Assembly: GCA_019090455.1 (NCBI GenBank)
Contig: JAHRWA010000032.1
Location: 62,001 to 126,000 of the forward strand
Reading direction: 5' to 3'
From: Pseudomonadales bacterium
Lineage (GTDB): Bacteria > Pseudomonadota > Gammaproteobacteria > Pseudomonadales > DC-out160
Length of the DNA stretch: 64,000 bases
Made by a program: the position numbers and the translations under genes. Every line of letters starts with the position of its first letter. The stretch's first letter is position 1. Of the stretch, positions 30,398 through 39,868 are shown one piece after another. The notes below the pieces were generated by a model. The model saw nothing but the letters and a program-made list of their open reading frames with translations. It was not told the origin of the DNA and did not search any database.

Positions 30398-31798
30398 TCA
30401 CACTCTTTTTTTCAATCGCGCAAGTAATTCAGCATGCAAACCTCCGAAACCACCGTTACTCATCACCAACACGTGATCCCCCTCTTTCGCGGTCTCCACA
30501 ATTCGCGCCACTATCTCTTTCACTGAAGAATACACTAACACCTTTTGAGAAGAAGCTGATTGAGGTGACTCTTTATCTAATGAGTTAAGAGTCCAGGCCA
30601 AATCTTCTGGCTGAAACCAGATCACTTCATCTGCAGTACCGGCTGCTGCTGCCAACTTATTCTTATGAATCCCCGATTTCATGGTGTTAGACCGAGGCTC
30701 AATCACTGCGATAATGCGCTCATCCCCCACTTTTGCTCTAAGACCTTCTAGGGTCGTTTCGATAGCCGTTGGATGGTGAGCAAAATCATCGTAAATGGTG
30801 ACGCCATCCACTCGCCCCAGATTTTCCATTCGTCGAGCAACACCTTCAAATTGCGATAAGGCTTCTATTGCAATAGGCGCGGTCACTCCGACATGTCGCG
30901 CAGCAGCAATGGCCGCCAAACCATTATTCAGGTTATGCGCACCACATTGGCTCCACCGCACCACTCCTTGTGAGGCGCCTTTACAAAACACTTCAAACTC
31001 GCTGGCATCTTCGCTGATAATGCGTGTGGACCAAGTAATATCACTATTTTCATCCTCACCCTCAACGGTACTCCCCAAATACTCACACGGCGTCCAACAA
31101 CCGGTATCGATAACCTCCTCTAAGTAGGCATCGCCCTTGGGTAAAATAACGAGGCCTAATTGTGGGATCGTGCGCACTAATTGATGAAATTGTTTTTGTA
31201 TATCTGAGATATCATCAAAAATATCGGCATGATCAAATTCAAGATTATTCAAGATAGCGGTACGCGGTTTATAATGTATGAATTTGGACCGCTTATCGAA
31301 AAAGGCACTGTCGTATTCATCCGCTTCTATCACGAAAAAAGGCGTATCGCCGAGTCGCGCCGACACTTCAAAGTTTTTTGGTACACCACCAATTAAATAA
31401 CCGGGTTTCAATCCAGCATATTCAAGAATCCACGCCAACATACTGCTAGTGGTGGTTTTTCCGTGCGTACCCGCAACACCTAACACCCAACGATCTTTTA
31501 ACACATGTTCCGCCAGCCATTGAGGCCCAGACACGTAAGGGATCCCCTTATCCAGCACATATTCCACTGCTTCATTCCCCCTAGACAATGCATTGCCAAC
31601 GATAATCAGGTCAGGATGAGGAATCAGATGCTTTTCAGAATACCCTCGACATAAGGCTATCCCCTGCTCTTCAAGCTGAACACTCATAGGCGGATAAACG
31701 TTAGCATCCGACCCCGTCACTTGATGACCCAAAGACTTAGCCAATACTGCCAAACTGCCCATAAACGTACCGCAAATCCCTAAGATGTGTAGATGCAA
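30398..31798 (-). CDS. mpl: UDP-MurNAc:tripeptide ligase (murein recycling)
   Basis: Mpl joins recycled L-Ala-gamma-D-Glu-meso-DAP to UDP-MurNAc. The protein opens HLHILGICGTFMGSLAVLA and has the Mur-ligase ATP motif GVAGTHGKTTTSSML and DDFAHHPTAIETTL. I choose the TTG at 31798 as start. An AAGGAG Shine-Dalgarno at 31810-31805 is placed 6 nt before it, and E. coli Mpl begins at the same point. The upstream GTG at 31813 lacks such a site. The gene belongs with mrdA/mltB/dacA in peptidoglycan turnover. Confidence 0.96.
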   Translation of the reverse strand: MHLHILGICGTFMGSLAVLAKSLGHQVTGSDANVYPPMSVQLEEQGIALCRGYSEKHLIPHPDLIIVGNALSRGNEAVEYVLDKGIPYVSGPQWLAEHVLKDRWVLGVAGTHGKTTTSSMLAWILEYAGLKPGYLIGGVPKNFEVSARLGDTPFFVIEADEYDSAFFDKRSKFIHYKPRTAILNNLEFDHADIFDDISDIQKQFHQLVRTIPQLGLVILPKGDAYLEEVIDTGCWTPCEYLGSTVEGEDENSDITWSTRIISEDASEFEVFCKGASQGVVRWSQCGAHNLNNGLAAIAAARHVGVTAPIAIEALSQFEGVARRMENLGRVDGVTIYDDFAHHPTAIETTLEGLRAKVGDERIIAVIEPRSNTMKSGIHKNKLAAAAGTADEVIWFQPEDLAWTLNSLDKESPQSASSQKVLVYSSVKEIVARIVETAKEGDHVLVMSNGGFGGLHAELLARLKKRV

Positions 31799-31813
31799 AA
31801 CCGACTCCTTCAC
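31799..31813 (-). promoter_or_regulatory. Shine-Dalgarno deciding a TTG start for mpl
   Basis: On the minus strand AAGGAG (31810-31805) is followed by 6 nt and then TTG at 31798. This site lies inside the reading frame that would start at GTG 31813. Confidence 0.65.
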
Positions 31814-31888
31814 TTTCTGTTGGCTAGGCTATAGAGTCTAGCTCCAATATCAATATCCAGGCACCTGCCCGCTACTAACCGACGACCT

Positions 31889-32539
31889 TCACCCCGTAAT
31901 AAGCAACGCATCAGCCGTGGAGACAATCAAGCCCGACTCTAGGAAATGTAATTTTGGGGCAGAGGATAAGGTACGTATGTTCGGAGTCGGGCTTTCCGAT
32001 GAAGGAGTGGCACGGGGATCAGCGTCCAACCCGAAAAACTGATTTTCAAGTACTATCGCAGACATGACCATCGCGACAGCCAACATTAAGGCTAAACCAG
32101 GCCCGACATCCAAGGCCTTACGGTAGATAAAACCCTTCACTGCCAAATCCCAGACATAAAACAACAACAGCAAAATACTACCCGCTTGGGGTACCGAACC
32201 TTCCGCTTCCTTGGCCACCAACATCACCAAAACCGGCATCGACAAACAAGAAATAACCAAATCCTGCCCCAATAGCGCTGCGACACTCTGAGGAAAACGA
32301 TTTAGCCCGCCTTTTAGCTGCAACCCCAGCCACAGGCTCGCCACAAACACCATCAACACCATCACGCTACTCATTAAAGAATGCAACAGATTCGTGTCGA
32401 GTAAGAACCAGCTAGCCACTGAATTAAAAACCACAAAAATAGTCACTACAGAAATCAGCAATACGCTATGTGCCGGCACATCTTCCGGCCCACGTTTAAA
32501 CAAATTAATATCCCAAAACAAAACTAAAATAGATTTCAT
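31889..32539 (-). CDS. Hypothetical membrane protein, about five helices
   Basis: I do not recognise this protein with certainty. From M at 32539 it has about 216 residues with about five hydrophobic segments (for example VLLISVVTIFVVFNSVASWFL and LALMLAVAMVMSAIVL), then a polar C-terminal tail of about 45 residues. The overall look resembles YIP1-like proteins. An in-frame start six codons upstream (32557) is possible. It precedes mpl on the same strand by about 90 bp. Confidence 0.6.
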   Translation of the reverse strand: MKSILVLFWDINLFKRGPEDVPAHSVLLISVVTIFVVFNSVASWFLLDTNLLHSLMSSVMVLMVFVASLWLGLQLKGGLNRFPQSVAALLGQDLVISCLSMPVLVMLVAKEAEGSVPQAGSILLLLFYVWDLAVKGFIYRKALDVGPGLALMLAVAMVMSAIVLENQFFGLDADPRATPSSESPTPNIRTLSSAPKLHFLESGLIVSTADALLITG

Positions 32540-32705
32540 TTCTTTCCCGCTGCCCACTGAGTAATGATTTCAGCATCCTATCAGGTTGCTGAATTTTCGC
32601 TATAAATACTCGCAGTAAGGGGACATTCTGGGCCTCATGCAATTAACATTGATTTACAGTATCATTCAATAAACAGCTGATGCTTAATTGGAGACCTTGC
32701 GACAG

Positions 32706-34025
32706 ATGGCAAAGAATACAACGAGTAACAAAACTACCCCCAAAAAAATAACCCAGAAAATCACGAAGAGAAATGCTTTCTACGCCCAATCAGGTGGCGT
32801 CACTGCCGTCATCAACGCAACAGCTTGCGGCATAATTGAAACTGCCCAACAGAATAAAGACAAGATCGGAAAAGTCTACGCGGGTCGAAATGGAATTATC
32901 GGCGCGCTCACAGAAGACCTCATTGACACCAGCAAAGAAACCAAGAAAACCATCGCTGCCTTAAAACACACGCCTGGAGGCGCATTTGGCTCCTGCCGAT
33001 ATAAACTGAAATCAATCGAAGATAATCGCGCTGAATACGAGCGATTAATTGAAGTCTTCAAAGCCCACAACATAGGTTACTTTTTTTACAACGGCGGAGG
33101 CGATTCTCAAGACACGGCCAATAAAGTAGCTCAAATGAGCCAAGAAGTCGGTTACCCCCTAATCTGTATTGGTGTTCCAAAAACGGTAGACAACGATCTT
33201 CCCATTACAGACAACTGTCCCGGCTTTGGTTCCGTCGCTAAATATGTTGCCATTTCCACTCGTGAAGCCGGACTCGATGTCGCGTCCATGAGCGAAACCT
33301 CCACTAAGGTTTTTATATTGGAAGTAATGGGACGACACGCTGGCTGGATTGCGGCAGCTGGGGGCCTTGCTAAAGACCAGGAAAATGACCCACCTCATAT
33401 CATTATTTTCCCTGAAATCGCTTTTGATCAAGCCAAGTTTTTAAGGAAGGTCAAGAGCACAGTAAAGAAGTGTGGTTACTGTGTTGTCGTTGTTAGCGAA
33501 GGCGCACATTACGCAGACGGCCAGTTTTTAGCGGATGCGGGCTCCAAAGATGCTTTCGGCCACAAACAACTGGGAGGCGTTGCCCCCATGCTAGCCAACA
33601 TGGTCAAACAAGAACTCGGTTACAAATACCATTGGGCAGTGGCAGACTATTTACAAAGAGCCGCTCGGCACATTGCCTCAGGTGTTGACGTTGAACAAGC
33701 GTACGCGGTAGGTAAAGCCGCAGTTGAGTTTGCTTTAGCAGGCAAAAATGCGGTCATGCCCACCATTGTCAGAAAACCCAGTAAGAAATACGCCTGGACT
33801 ATCGGCGAGGCTAAGCTGGCTGATGTCGCCAATATCGAAAGAGAATTACCCCGTAATTATATTACCCGTGATGGATTTGGCATAACTGATTTAGCGCGAG
33901 AATACCTTGAACCCCTTATTCAAGGTGAGGATTACCCACCTTATAAAAACGGATTACCTCAATATGCACGTTTGAAAAACGTCGCTGTCACCAAAAAACT
34001 GAGCAACAAGTTTAAGCTTCGTTAA
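32706..34025 (+). CDS. pfp: Pyrophosphate-type 6-phosphofructokinase
   Basis: The enzyme phosphorylates fructose-6-phosphate, probably using pyrophosphate. Key signs are the sugar-phosphate motif PKTVDNDLP (Lys after Pro, the PPi-type residue, rather than Gly), the loop NGGGDSQDTANK with Asp at the ATP/PPi-discriminating position, and the EVMGRHAGWIAAAGG block. The ATG at 32706 has a TTGGAGA Shine-Dalgarno before it, and a TTG at 32688 is an alternative. PPi-type enzymes are reversible and are found in several marine gammaproteobacteria. It ends at a strong hairpin shared with the convergent kinase gene. Confidence 0.93.
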   Translation: MAKNTTSNKTTPKKITQKITKRNAFYAQSGGVTAVINATACGIIETAQQNKDKIGKVYAGRNGIIGALTEDLIDTSKETKKTIAALKHTPGGAFGSCRYKLKSIEDNRAEYERLIEVFKAHNIGYFFYNGGGDSQDTANKVAQMSQEVGYPLICIGVPKTVDNDLPITDNCPGFGSVAKYVAISTREAGLDVASMSETSTKVFILEVMGRHAGWIAAAGGLAKDQENDPPHIIIFPEIAFDQAKFLRKVKSTVKKCGYCVVVVSEGAHYADGQFLADAGSKDAFGHKQLGGVAPMLANMVKQELGYKYHWAVADYLQRAARHIASGVDVEQAYAVGKAAVEFALAGKNAVMPTIVRKPSKKYAWTIGEAKLADVANIERELPRNYITRDGFGITDLAREYLEPLIQGEDYPPYKNGLPQYARLKNVAVTKKLSNKFKLR

Positions 34026-34060
34026 CAGTACTCAAAAGCGGCTTACTATCGTAACAGCAC

Positions 34061-34096
34061 AACATCAACCCGCAAAAATCATTGCGGGTTGATGTT
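34061..34096. terminator. Hairpin between convergent pfp and PP2C-kinase genes
   Basis: Positions 34061-34074 pair perfectly with 34083-34096 (14 bp) around an 8-nt loop. A U tract is not obvious on either strand, but strength and position support termination in both directions. Confidence 0.65.
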
Positions 34097-34100
34097 GACC

Positions 34101-35837
34101 TTAAATTAACAGCAAATACCCAAGCACTATATTCCCCAGCAATAAAACCCCGGATAGTATTTTCCAAAATCTCTCAGAATCTCGCTCAACAAGAGGCCGC
34201 ATTTCTTTTTCTAAAAAAGCAGAATTAGGATTTGTTAAATCAAATAAAAATTCAGAAAAACTGTCATACCGCAATTCACTATTGATGGACAACGCTTTCT
34301 TAATCGCACCATCAATCCAAATTGGAACCATAGGGTTATGCTTATAGGCAGGCACGTACTTCAACGTGCTGTAGTCACGCACATTTTGACAACGAGAGAA
34401 ACTCTCTCCCCAAGGCAGCATACCTGTCATCATTTCATAAGCAATGATAGCCAAGGAGAACATATCCGAACGATCATCTGATTTTCTACCTAACTTATAT
34501 TCGGGGGCAGCATATTCATCGGTACCCAATATAATATCTCTCGCAATGGATGCCTGAATTTCACTAATACCTGAAATAAACACCGACCCGAAATCAATAA
34601 TTTTAACGTTATCATCTGCGTCTAACACAATATTATCGGGCTTCAAATCTTGATGTAGCGTTTCCTTTCGATGGAAATCCCGCAGCCCTTTAATCAGCTG
34701 TGCGATAATTCTCACCACTTCCGTCAATTCCGGATGCGGATTTTTTTTCATCCACCCCACAAGCGTCTCGCCTGGTACATGCTCTATCAGATAGTATAGA
34801 AATTTTCGCGGACGATCCGGCCGAATAACTTTAACCACATGGTCACTCTCAATACGGCTTCCTACCCACTCCTCCATAATCAATCGCTCAATATAGGCAG
34901 GGTCATCCGAGAAATTATCAGAAGGCGTTTTCATCACCATTATTTGTCCTGACACGGTATCCTTGACGCGATAAAGCTGACTGCGACTACTAGCATGCAA
35001 TTCTTCCAGAATTTCGTAGCCATCAAGAATAAAACCTTTTTCCAGAAAGGGTGGGAAGGGTAATTCAGATAATTTGCGATAGACGTCATCCGCACTACCC
35101 ACCGCCATTCCCGTCACGGTTAACGCTTGCACGCTAAGGTTGTCATGGCTTTTTGCGTTTGCAGCGCTATCGATCAACTTATCGCACAACAAGGTCAAAT
35201 TGGTCGTATTCTCTGCCACCAAATCTCTCAACAGCTTGCGTGATATAAAATCATGAATGCCATCACTGGTGAGCAGAAACAAGTCGCCTTTCTGAATAGG
35301 CATGGATAAATAATCGATATCAACCGCAACATCTATACCTAATGCTCTTGCTAGATAAGATTGACCAGGTGCGACAAAAGCAGTGTGATCTTTGGTTATT
35401 TGTTCCAGTTCGCCGTCACGAAACAAATAAATACGTGTATCCCCCACATGAAAAATGTGCGCAGTCTGCGATTTGAGTACTAGGGCGCTAAATGTGGTGA
35501 TATAGCCTTTCTGCGCGTCTATATAACTTTGACCTTGCGCGTAGAGCCATCGATTGAGTGCCGTTAACACTTTGTGCGCCGATGTTTTTACAGTCCAAGA
35601 ATCAGGGGTACTGTAATAATCATAAAGAAAGTTCTGAACACAGGTCTCACTTGCCTCCTTACCCGCCTCCGCCGCACTCACACCATCGGCAATGACGCAA
35701 GCAATACCCTTTGCCGTGAGCTCAGGCTCCTCTGGAACCCGAACACCAATACAATCTTCGTTATCCTCTTTTACACCCGCTTCGCTGCGCTGGGCAACAT
35801 TGACGGTTAACGACCCTTCCAGATGCTCTATATCCAT
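34101..35837 (-). CDS. PP2C phosphatase-Ser/Thr kinase fusion with membrane anchor
   Basis: Residues about 15-240 form a PP2C phosphatase (QRSEAGVKEDNED, VIADGVSAAEAG, HVGDTRIYLF, LLTSDGIHDFI). Residues about 255-510 form a kinase (VMKTP lysine, HQDLKPDN catalytic loop, KIIDFGSV). HQD replaces the usual HRD, so it may be an RD-independent kinase. A C-terminal hydrophobic segment anchors it. Homologues lie beside nitrate/nitrite assimilation genes in Pseudomonas, and here nirB is also nearby. An ATG at 35837 starts just before the PP2C domain. The frame is open to a TTG at 35921, which would add 28 residues. It is divergent from the 303-residue periplasmic gene. Confidence 0.88.
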   Translation of the reverse strand: MDIEHLEGSLTVNVAQRSEAGVKEDNEDCIGVRVPEEPELTAKGIACVIADGVSAAEAGKEASETCVQNFLYDYYSTPDSWTVKTSAHKVLTALNRWLYAQGQSYIDAQKGYITTFSALVLKSQTAHIFHVGDTRIYLFRDGELEQITKDHTAFVAPGQSYLARALGIDVAVDIDYLSMPIQKGDLFLLTSDGIHDFISRKLLRDLVAENTTNLTLLCDKLIDSAANAKSHDNLSVQALTVTGMAVGSADDVYRKLSELPFPPFLEKGFILDGYEILEELHASSRSQLYRVKDTVSGQIMVMKTPSDNFSDDPAYIERLIMEEWVGSRIESDHVVKVIRPDRPRKFLYYLIEHVPGETLVGWMKKNPHPELTEVVRIIAQLIKGLRDFHRKETLHQDLKPDNIVLDADDNVKIIDFGSVFISGISEIQASIARDIILGTDEYAAPEYKLGRKSDDRSDMFSLAIIAYEMMTGMLPWGESFSRCQNVRDYSTLKYVPAYKHNPMVPIWIDGAIKKALSINSELRYDSFSEFLFDLTNPNSAFLEKEMRPLVERDSERFWKILSGVLLLGNIVLGYLLLI

Positions 35838-35992
35838 ATTATTTTTTAAATCAACTGCAGTAACATGTTGGCCCCTAGGGGCATTCTTGATTTTGGGTAG
35901 ATGATAATTCAGCCCGAACAATCTTGCACACTGTTATCAGAATTTAGTTCTGCTAAAATACCTTTATCCATGACCCGACAGGAGCCGATACA

Positions 35993-36904
35993 GTGCGTCA
36001 CCACCTAACAACTAAAGCTTTCATCATCCTCTCACCAAAACTGGCGCTAATATCACTCATGATGTGTGCTTCCCTAATGACGGTCAGCATTTCCGCACAC
36101 GCTCTACCTGTAGACATTGAATTACACCGTTATATGCTCGCAACCCAAAAGCATTTAGAGAAAAAGGATTATGCCGCTGCCAAAACCTACCTTACCAAAA
36201 TGAAAGCACTTCAATCCGCCAAAACCAGCTTAATGCCCTCTGAGTATTTTTATTATTACGCCTTCATTTTGCAAAATGACAAACAATATACCGATGCGCT
36301 AGAACATTATGAAAAATACATTGCTAAAACAGGTAAAAATGGAGAATTCTATCAACAAACATTACAAGCAATGACCGACATCGAAGAGAGCCAATATAGA
36401 GAAAAGGAAAATAAACAAAAAGTCACTGAGCAAAAAGTAAAACGTTCCGACGCGATAGGACAATTAAGCCAAGCCAATTTATCCCAAAATAACGATTACG
36501 ACACCAAAATTAAAAACCTGTATCTAAGCGAAAGTATTGCCGGCGCGCTCATTTTGCATATCAATAGCCTACTTGCCACATACCCCTATAGCGGTCAAAG
36601 GATACAAACTACAACTCACTCCAACGCCATTATCTATACAGTCAAAATAAACGACAGCAATGATATCGTCACTCAAAAGCAAGATAACGCCTCAAAACAC
36701 CCCATATTAAGCACTACAAAATTCTCGATTTATGGCGCTAACCCATTCATATCCCACCTTTGCGATGCACACAGTGCTCGATGTGAAATAAGAACACCCG
36801 ACGGAAGAGGTCTTTGGGTTGAGCTGGCTTATGAACTCGAGGCCGCAGAAGAAATTACTTATGCTTTTTCCAGATTAATCAAAGCACTGCAGCGTAGTAA
36901 TTAG
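35993..36904 (+). CDS. Hypothetical secreted protein with TPR-like helices
   Basis: I do not recognise this protein. The 303 residues begin with a signal peptide (about 35 residues, ending near SISAHA). Helical repeats similar to a TPR follow (LATQKHLEKKDYAAAKTYL, then QYTDALEHYEKYIAKTGKNG). The C-terminal region (about 180-300) contains a two-cysteine loop (CDAHSARC). The GTG start at 35993 is preceded by a clear AGGAG about 10 nt upstream. It lies between the divergent PP2C-kinase and the nirB control region. Confidence 0.75.
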   Translation: MRHHLTTKAFIILSPKLALISLMMCASLMTVSISAHALPVDIELHRYMLATQKHLEKKDYAAAKTYLTKMKALQSAKTSLMPSEYFYYYAFILQNDKQYTDALEHYEKYIAKTGKNGEFYQQTLQAMTDIEESQYREKENKQKVTEQKVKRSDAIGQLSQANLSQNNDYDTKIKNLYLSESIAGALILHINSLLATYPYSGQRIQTTTHSNAIIYTVKINDSNDIVTQKQDNASKHPILSTTKFSIYGANPFISHLCDAHSARCEIRTPDGRGLWVELAYELEAAEEITYAFSRLIKALQRSN

Positions 36905-36920
36905 CACCTTACAACCAAGG

Positions 36921-36935
36921 GCACCAAATTGGTGC
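36921..36935 (+). promoter_or_regulatory. Probable NtrC-binding site (enhancer) upstream of nirB
   Basis: GCACCAAATTGGTGC is a perfect palindrome of 7-bp arms around a central A. It fits the NtrC consensus GCAC(C/T)-N5-GGTGC exactly. It lies about 180 bp before the predicted start of transcription, a normal enhancer distance. Confidence 0.75.
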
Positions 36936-37089
36936 GCAAAAGCAAGAACACGCGCCGATTTTCCACACAAAAAATCAGGGTGCTCTATGTTAGGGCTCGA
37001 CAATCAAGGTAAGAACTTCGTACCCTCTCTTTGTAGTTATATCTCATTGATTTTATAACATTTAATTTTTTTATTATCCCGACAGTGAT

Positions 37090-37106
37090 CAGGCACACAA
37101 ATTGCT
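37090..37106 (+). promoter_or_regulatory. Sigma-54 (RpoN) promoter of nirBD
   Basis: The sequence CAGGCACACAAATTGCT matches the -24/-12 pattern YTGGCACGNNNNTTGCW at nearly all fixed positions. GG is at 37092-37093, GC is at 37104-37105, and exactly 10 nt separate them. The predicted transcription start is near 37117, about 100 nt before nirB. Confidence 0.8.
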
Positions 37107-37220
37107 TTACCTGTCGCCAGAGACACTTCATTTTGTCTGGAAATACCGCCGAAAAATGCGTAATTTCAACACCATTTGTCGTTTTGCTCGCCCCATCAAG
37201 CATTTCATGCGGAGAAATCT

Positions 37221-39758
37221 GTGAATAAAAAACAGCGCGTAGTAGTCATTGGCAACGGTATGGTTGGCCATAAGTTTCTTGAAGTTATGGCTGAAGGAAA
37301 CACCAACAATGAATTTGAGCTCATTACATTTTGCGAAGAGTCACGCGTAGCTTACGATCGCGTTCATCTATCAGAATTTTTCTCCGGTAAATCGGCAGAA
37401 GATTTGTCCTTGGTGCCAGAAGGGTTTTACGAAACCCATAACATCACAGCCTATATTGGCGACAAAGCCGAGAGCATCGATAGAGCGAATAAACAGGTGA
37501 CATCCGCCAGCGGAAAAGTCGTCAGTTATGACAAGCTAATTTTGGCAATGGGATCTTTCCCATTTGTACCACCCGTACCCGGACATGAGCGCGACAATTG
37601 CTTAGTTTATAGAACCATCGACGATCTCGAAGCCATTACAGCGGCCGCCAAAAATGCCACCGTAGGTGCCGTAGTAGGTGGTGGACTGTTAGGGCTTGAA
37701 GCGGCTAAGGCATTGAAAGATCTTGGTTTGAAAACGCATGTAGTCGAATTCTCCCCTCGATTAATGGCAGTTCAAGTAGATGAATCCGGCGGCGCACTAT
37801 TAAAGCGAAAAATTGAAGCATTAGGTGTTTCTGTGCACACCGGCAAAAACACGCAATCTATTACTGATGGCGACCAGCACAAACATGTTATGTCCTTTGC
37901 CGACGGTGAGAAGTTAGAAACCGATATTATTCTTTTCTCCGCTGGCATTAGACCCCGCGATGAACTGGCTCGAGAGTGTGAGCTGGAGCTGGGTGAGCGA
38001 GGCGGCATTAAAATAAACAACGCGTGCCAAACCTCCGACGAAGACATTTATGCCATCGGCGAAGTCGCCTTATGGGACAACAAAATATTTGGCTTAGTAT
38101 CGCCAGGATACCAGATGGCAAGCGTCGCTGCTGAACAAGTCCTCGCGACGCAAGATGCGAAAGAATTTACCGGTGCAGATATGAGCACCAAGCTTAAGTT
38201 GATGGGTGTTGACGTCGCGAGCATTGGAGACGCTCACGCAAAAACTCCCGGTGCAAAAGCCTACTCCCTCATTGATGAATCCAACGATATCTACAAGAAA
38301 ATAGTTGTCAGTGAAGACGGAAAACAATTACTGGGCAGCGTATTGATAGGCAATGCCGATGAATACGGAAACCTTTTACAGTTCATGCTCAACAGCATGG
38401 AACTGCCTGAACACCCCGAAGATCTAATCCTTCCTCAACGAGAAGGCAGTGCCAGTGTCGGGCTGGGCGTTGACGCTCTACCCCAATCAGCGGTTATCTG
38501 TTCCTGCAACAACGTCACTAAAGGTGATCTGTGTGCTGCAATCGAAGGCGGCGCTGTGGAAATCAGTGAGCTCAAAGCTTGCACCAAGGCAGCCACTAGC
38601 TGTGGAGGCTGTGCCGCACTGACAAAACAAGTGCTAGACAACGAACTTGAAAAACAAGGCATCGAAGTCAAGAAAGACATTTGTGAACACATTCCTTATT
38701 CAAGACAAGAAATTTATCATCTCGTTAGAGTCGGAAAGATAAAAACCTTCGCAGAATTTCTTTCCACTCACGGTAAAGGATTCGGATGCGACATTTGCAA
38801 ACCCACTGTCGCATCGGTACTCGCTTCCTGCTGGAATGGTTACATTCTTGAAGATGAACTGGCAACACTGCAAGACACCAATGATTACTTCATGGCAAAC
38901 ATGCAAAAAAACGGCACATATTCCGTTGTTCCCAGAGTCCCTGGAGGCGAAATCACTCCAGACAAACTGATAGCCATTGGTAGCGTTGCAAAAGAATTCG
39001 ATCTCTATACAAAAATAACGGGCGGACAACGCATTGACTTGTTTGGTGCACAGTCTCACCAACTGCCAGAGATCTGGAAAAAGCTTATTGATGCTGGCTT
39101 CGAAACAGGTCACGCCTATGGAAAATCCGTAAGAACAGTCAAATCCTGTGTCGGTAGCACCTGGTGCCGGTACGGTGTCGATGACAGCGTAGGATTATCT
39201 ATCGAGATAGAGAATCGATACAAAGGCCTGAGATCACCCCATAAACTTAAATTTGCGGTATCCGGCTGTACCCGAGAATGCGCAGAAGCACAGAGCAAAG
39301 ATGTGGGTATTATTGCCACTGAAAATGGCTGGAATCTCTATGTTTGTGGCAATGGCGGGATGAAGCCGCGCCATACTGATTTGCTCGCATCTGACTTAGA
39401 CAAAGAAACGCTAATCAAATACATCGATCGCTTCCTTATGTTTTACGTTCGTACCAGCGACCGGTTGCAGCGTACTTCGGTCTGGATGGACAACCTAGAA
39501 GGCGGGCTTGAATACTTAAAACAAGTCGTCTGTGAAGACAGCCTAGGTTTGGCAAAAGAACTCGAAAGTGAAATGCAAAGCGTCATTGGAACCTACCAGT
39601 GCGAATGGAAAACGACCATTGAAGATCCGGAGAAGATGAAGCGTTTTAGTCATTTCGTTAACACCGATGTCAGCGATAACAATGTCGTTTACGTGAAAGA
39701 GAGGGAGCAAATTCGCCCGGCCCGAAAAGAAGAGCGAATAGAAATTGCTCCTGCTTAA
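37221..39758 (+). CDS. nirB: NADH-dependent nitrite reductase large subunit
   Basis: NirB reduces nitrite to ammonium with NADH, using FAD, a 2Fe-2S cluster, siroheme and a 4Fe-4S cluster. The N-terminal FAD region has VVIGNGMVGHKFLE and the BFD-like 2Fe-2S part has VICSCNNVTKGDLC. The siroheme/4Fe-4S cysteines are in CVGSTWCRYG and SGCTRECAEAQSKDVG. I start it at GTG 37221, since GGAG lies 6 nt upstream and the FAD motif follows; this gives 845 residues. nirD follows. No nitrate reductase (nasA-type) or transporter gene is adjacent, so the source of nitrite must be encoded elsewhere. Confidence 0.97.
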   Translation: MNKKQRVVVIGNGMVGHKFLEVMAEGNTNNEFELITFCEESRVAYDRVHLSEFFSGKSAEDLSLVPEGFYETHNITAYIGDKAESIDRANKQVTSASGKVVSYDKLILAMGSFPFVPPVPGHERDNCLVYRTIDDLEAITAAAKNATVGAVVGGGLLGLEAAKALKDLGLKTHVVEFSPRLMAVQVDESGGALLKRKIEALGVSVHTGKNTQSITDGDQHKHVMSFADGEKLETDIILFSAGIRPRDELARECELELGERGGIKINNACQTSDEDIYAIGEVALWDNKIFGLVSPGYQMASVAAEQVLATQDAKEFTGADMSTKLKLMGVDVASIGDAHAKTPGAKAYSLIDESNDIYKKIVVSEDGKQLLGSVLIGNADEYGNLLQFMLNSMELPEHPEDLILPQREGSASVGLGVDALPQSAVICSCNNVTKGDLCAAIEGGAVEISELKACTKAATSCGGCAALTKQVLDNELEKQGIEVKKDICEHIPYSRQEIYHLVRVGKIKTFAEFLSTHGKGFGCDICKPTVASVLASCWNGYILEDELATLQDTNDYFMANMQKNGTYSVVPRVPGGEITPDKLIAIGSVAKEFDLYTKITGGQRIDLFGAQSHQLPEIWKKLIDAGFETGHAYGKSVRTVKSCVGSTWCRYGVDDSVGLSIEIENRYKGLRSPHKLKFAVSGCTRECAEAQSKDVGIIATENGWNLYVCGNGGMKPRHTDLLASDLDKETLIKYIDRFLMFYVRTSDRLQRTSVWMDNLEGGLEYLKQVVCEDSLGLAKELESEMQSVIGTYQCEWKTTIEDPEKMKRFSHFVNTDVSDNNVVYVKEREQIRPARKEERIEIAPA

Positions 39759-39868
39759 TCGACAACCCGTTTAATCACTAATCAATTTAATTGGTAATCG
39801 ATTTGATCGGAAATCGTTTAAATTGATTGGCACACTCTATTGAGAACACCATCTGCTGAGGTAAACAC

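Larger units (their letters stand above)
36905..37220 (+). other. nirB upstream control region (316 bp)
   Basis: This stretch contains an NtrC-type palindrome, a sigma-54 promoter and a leader of about 100 nt, each described separately. The leader has a possible hairpin pairing near 37117-37142 (CCAGA...TCTGG) and a small GCAT...ATGC stem just before the Shine-Dalgarno. Whether it holds a nitrate/nitrite-responsive attenuator is not decided. Confidence 0.6.

Noticed and set aside
38700-39113. 137-codon frame antisense to nirB
   Set aside because: It lies entirely within the conserved nirB coding sequence on the other strand and has no recognisable motifs.
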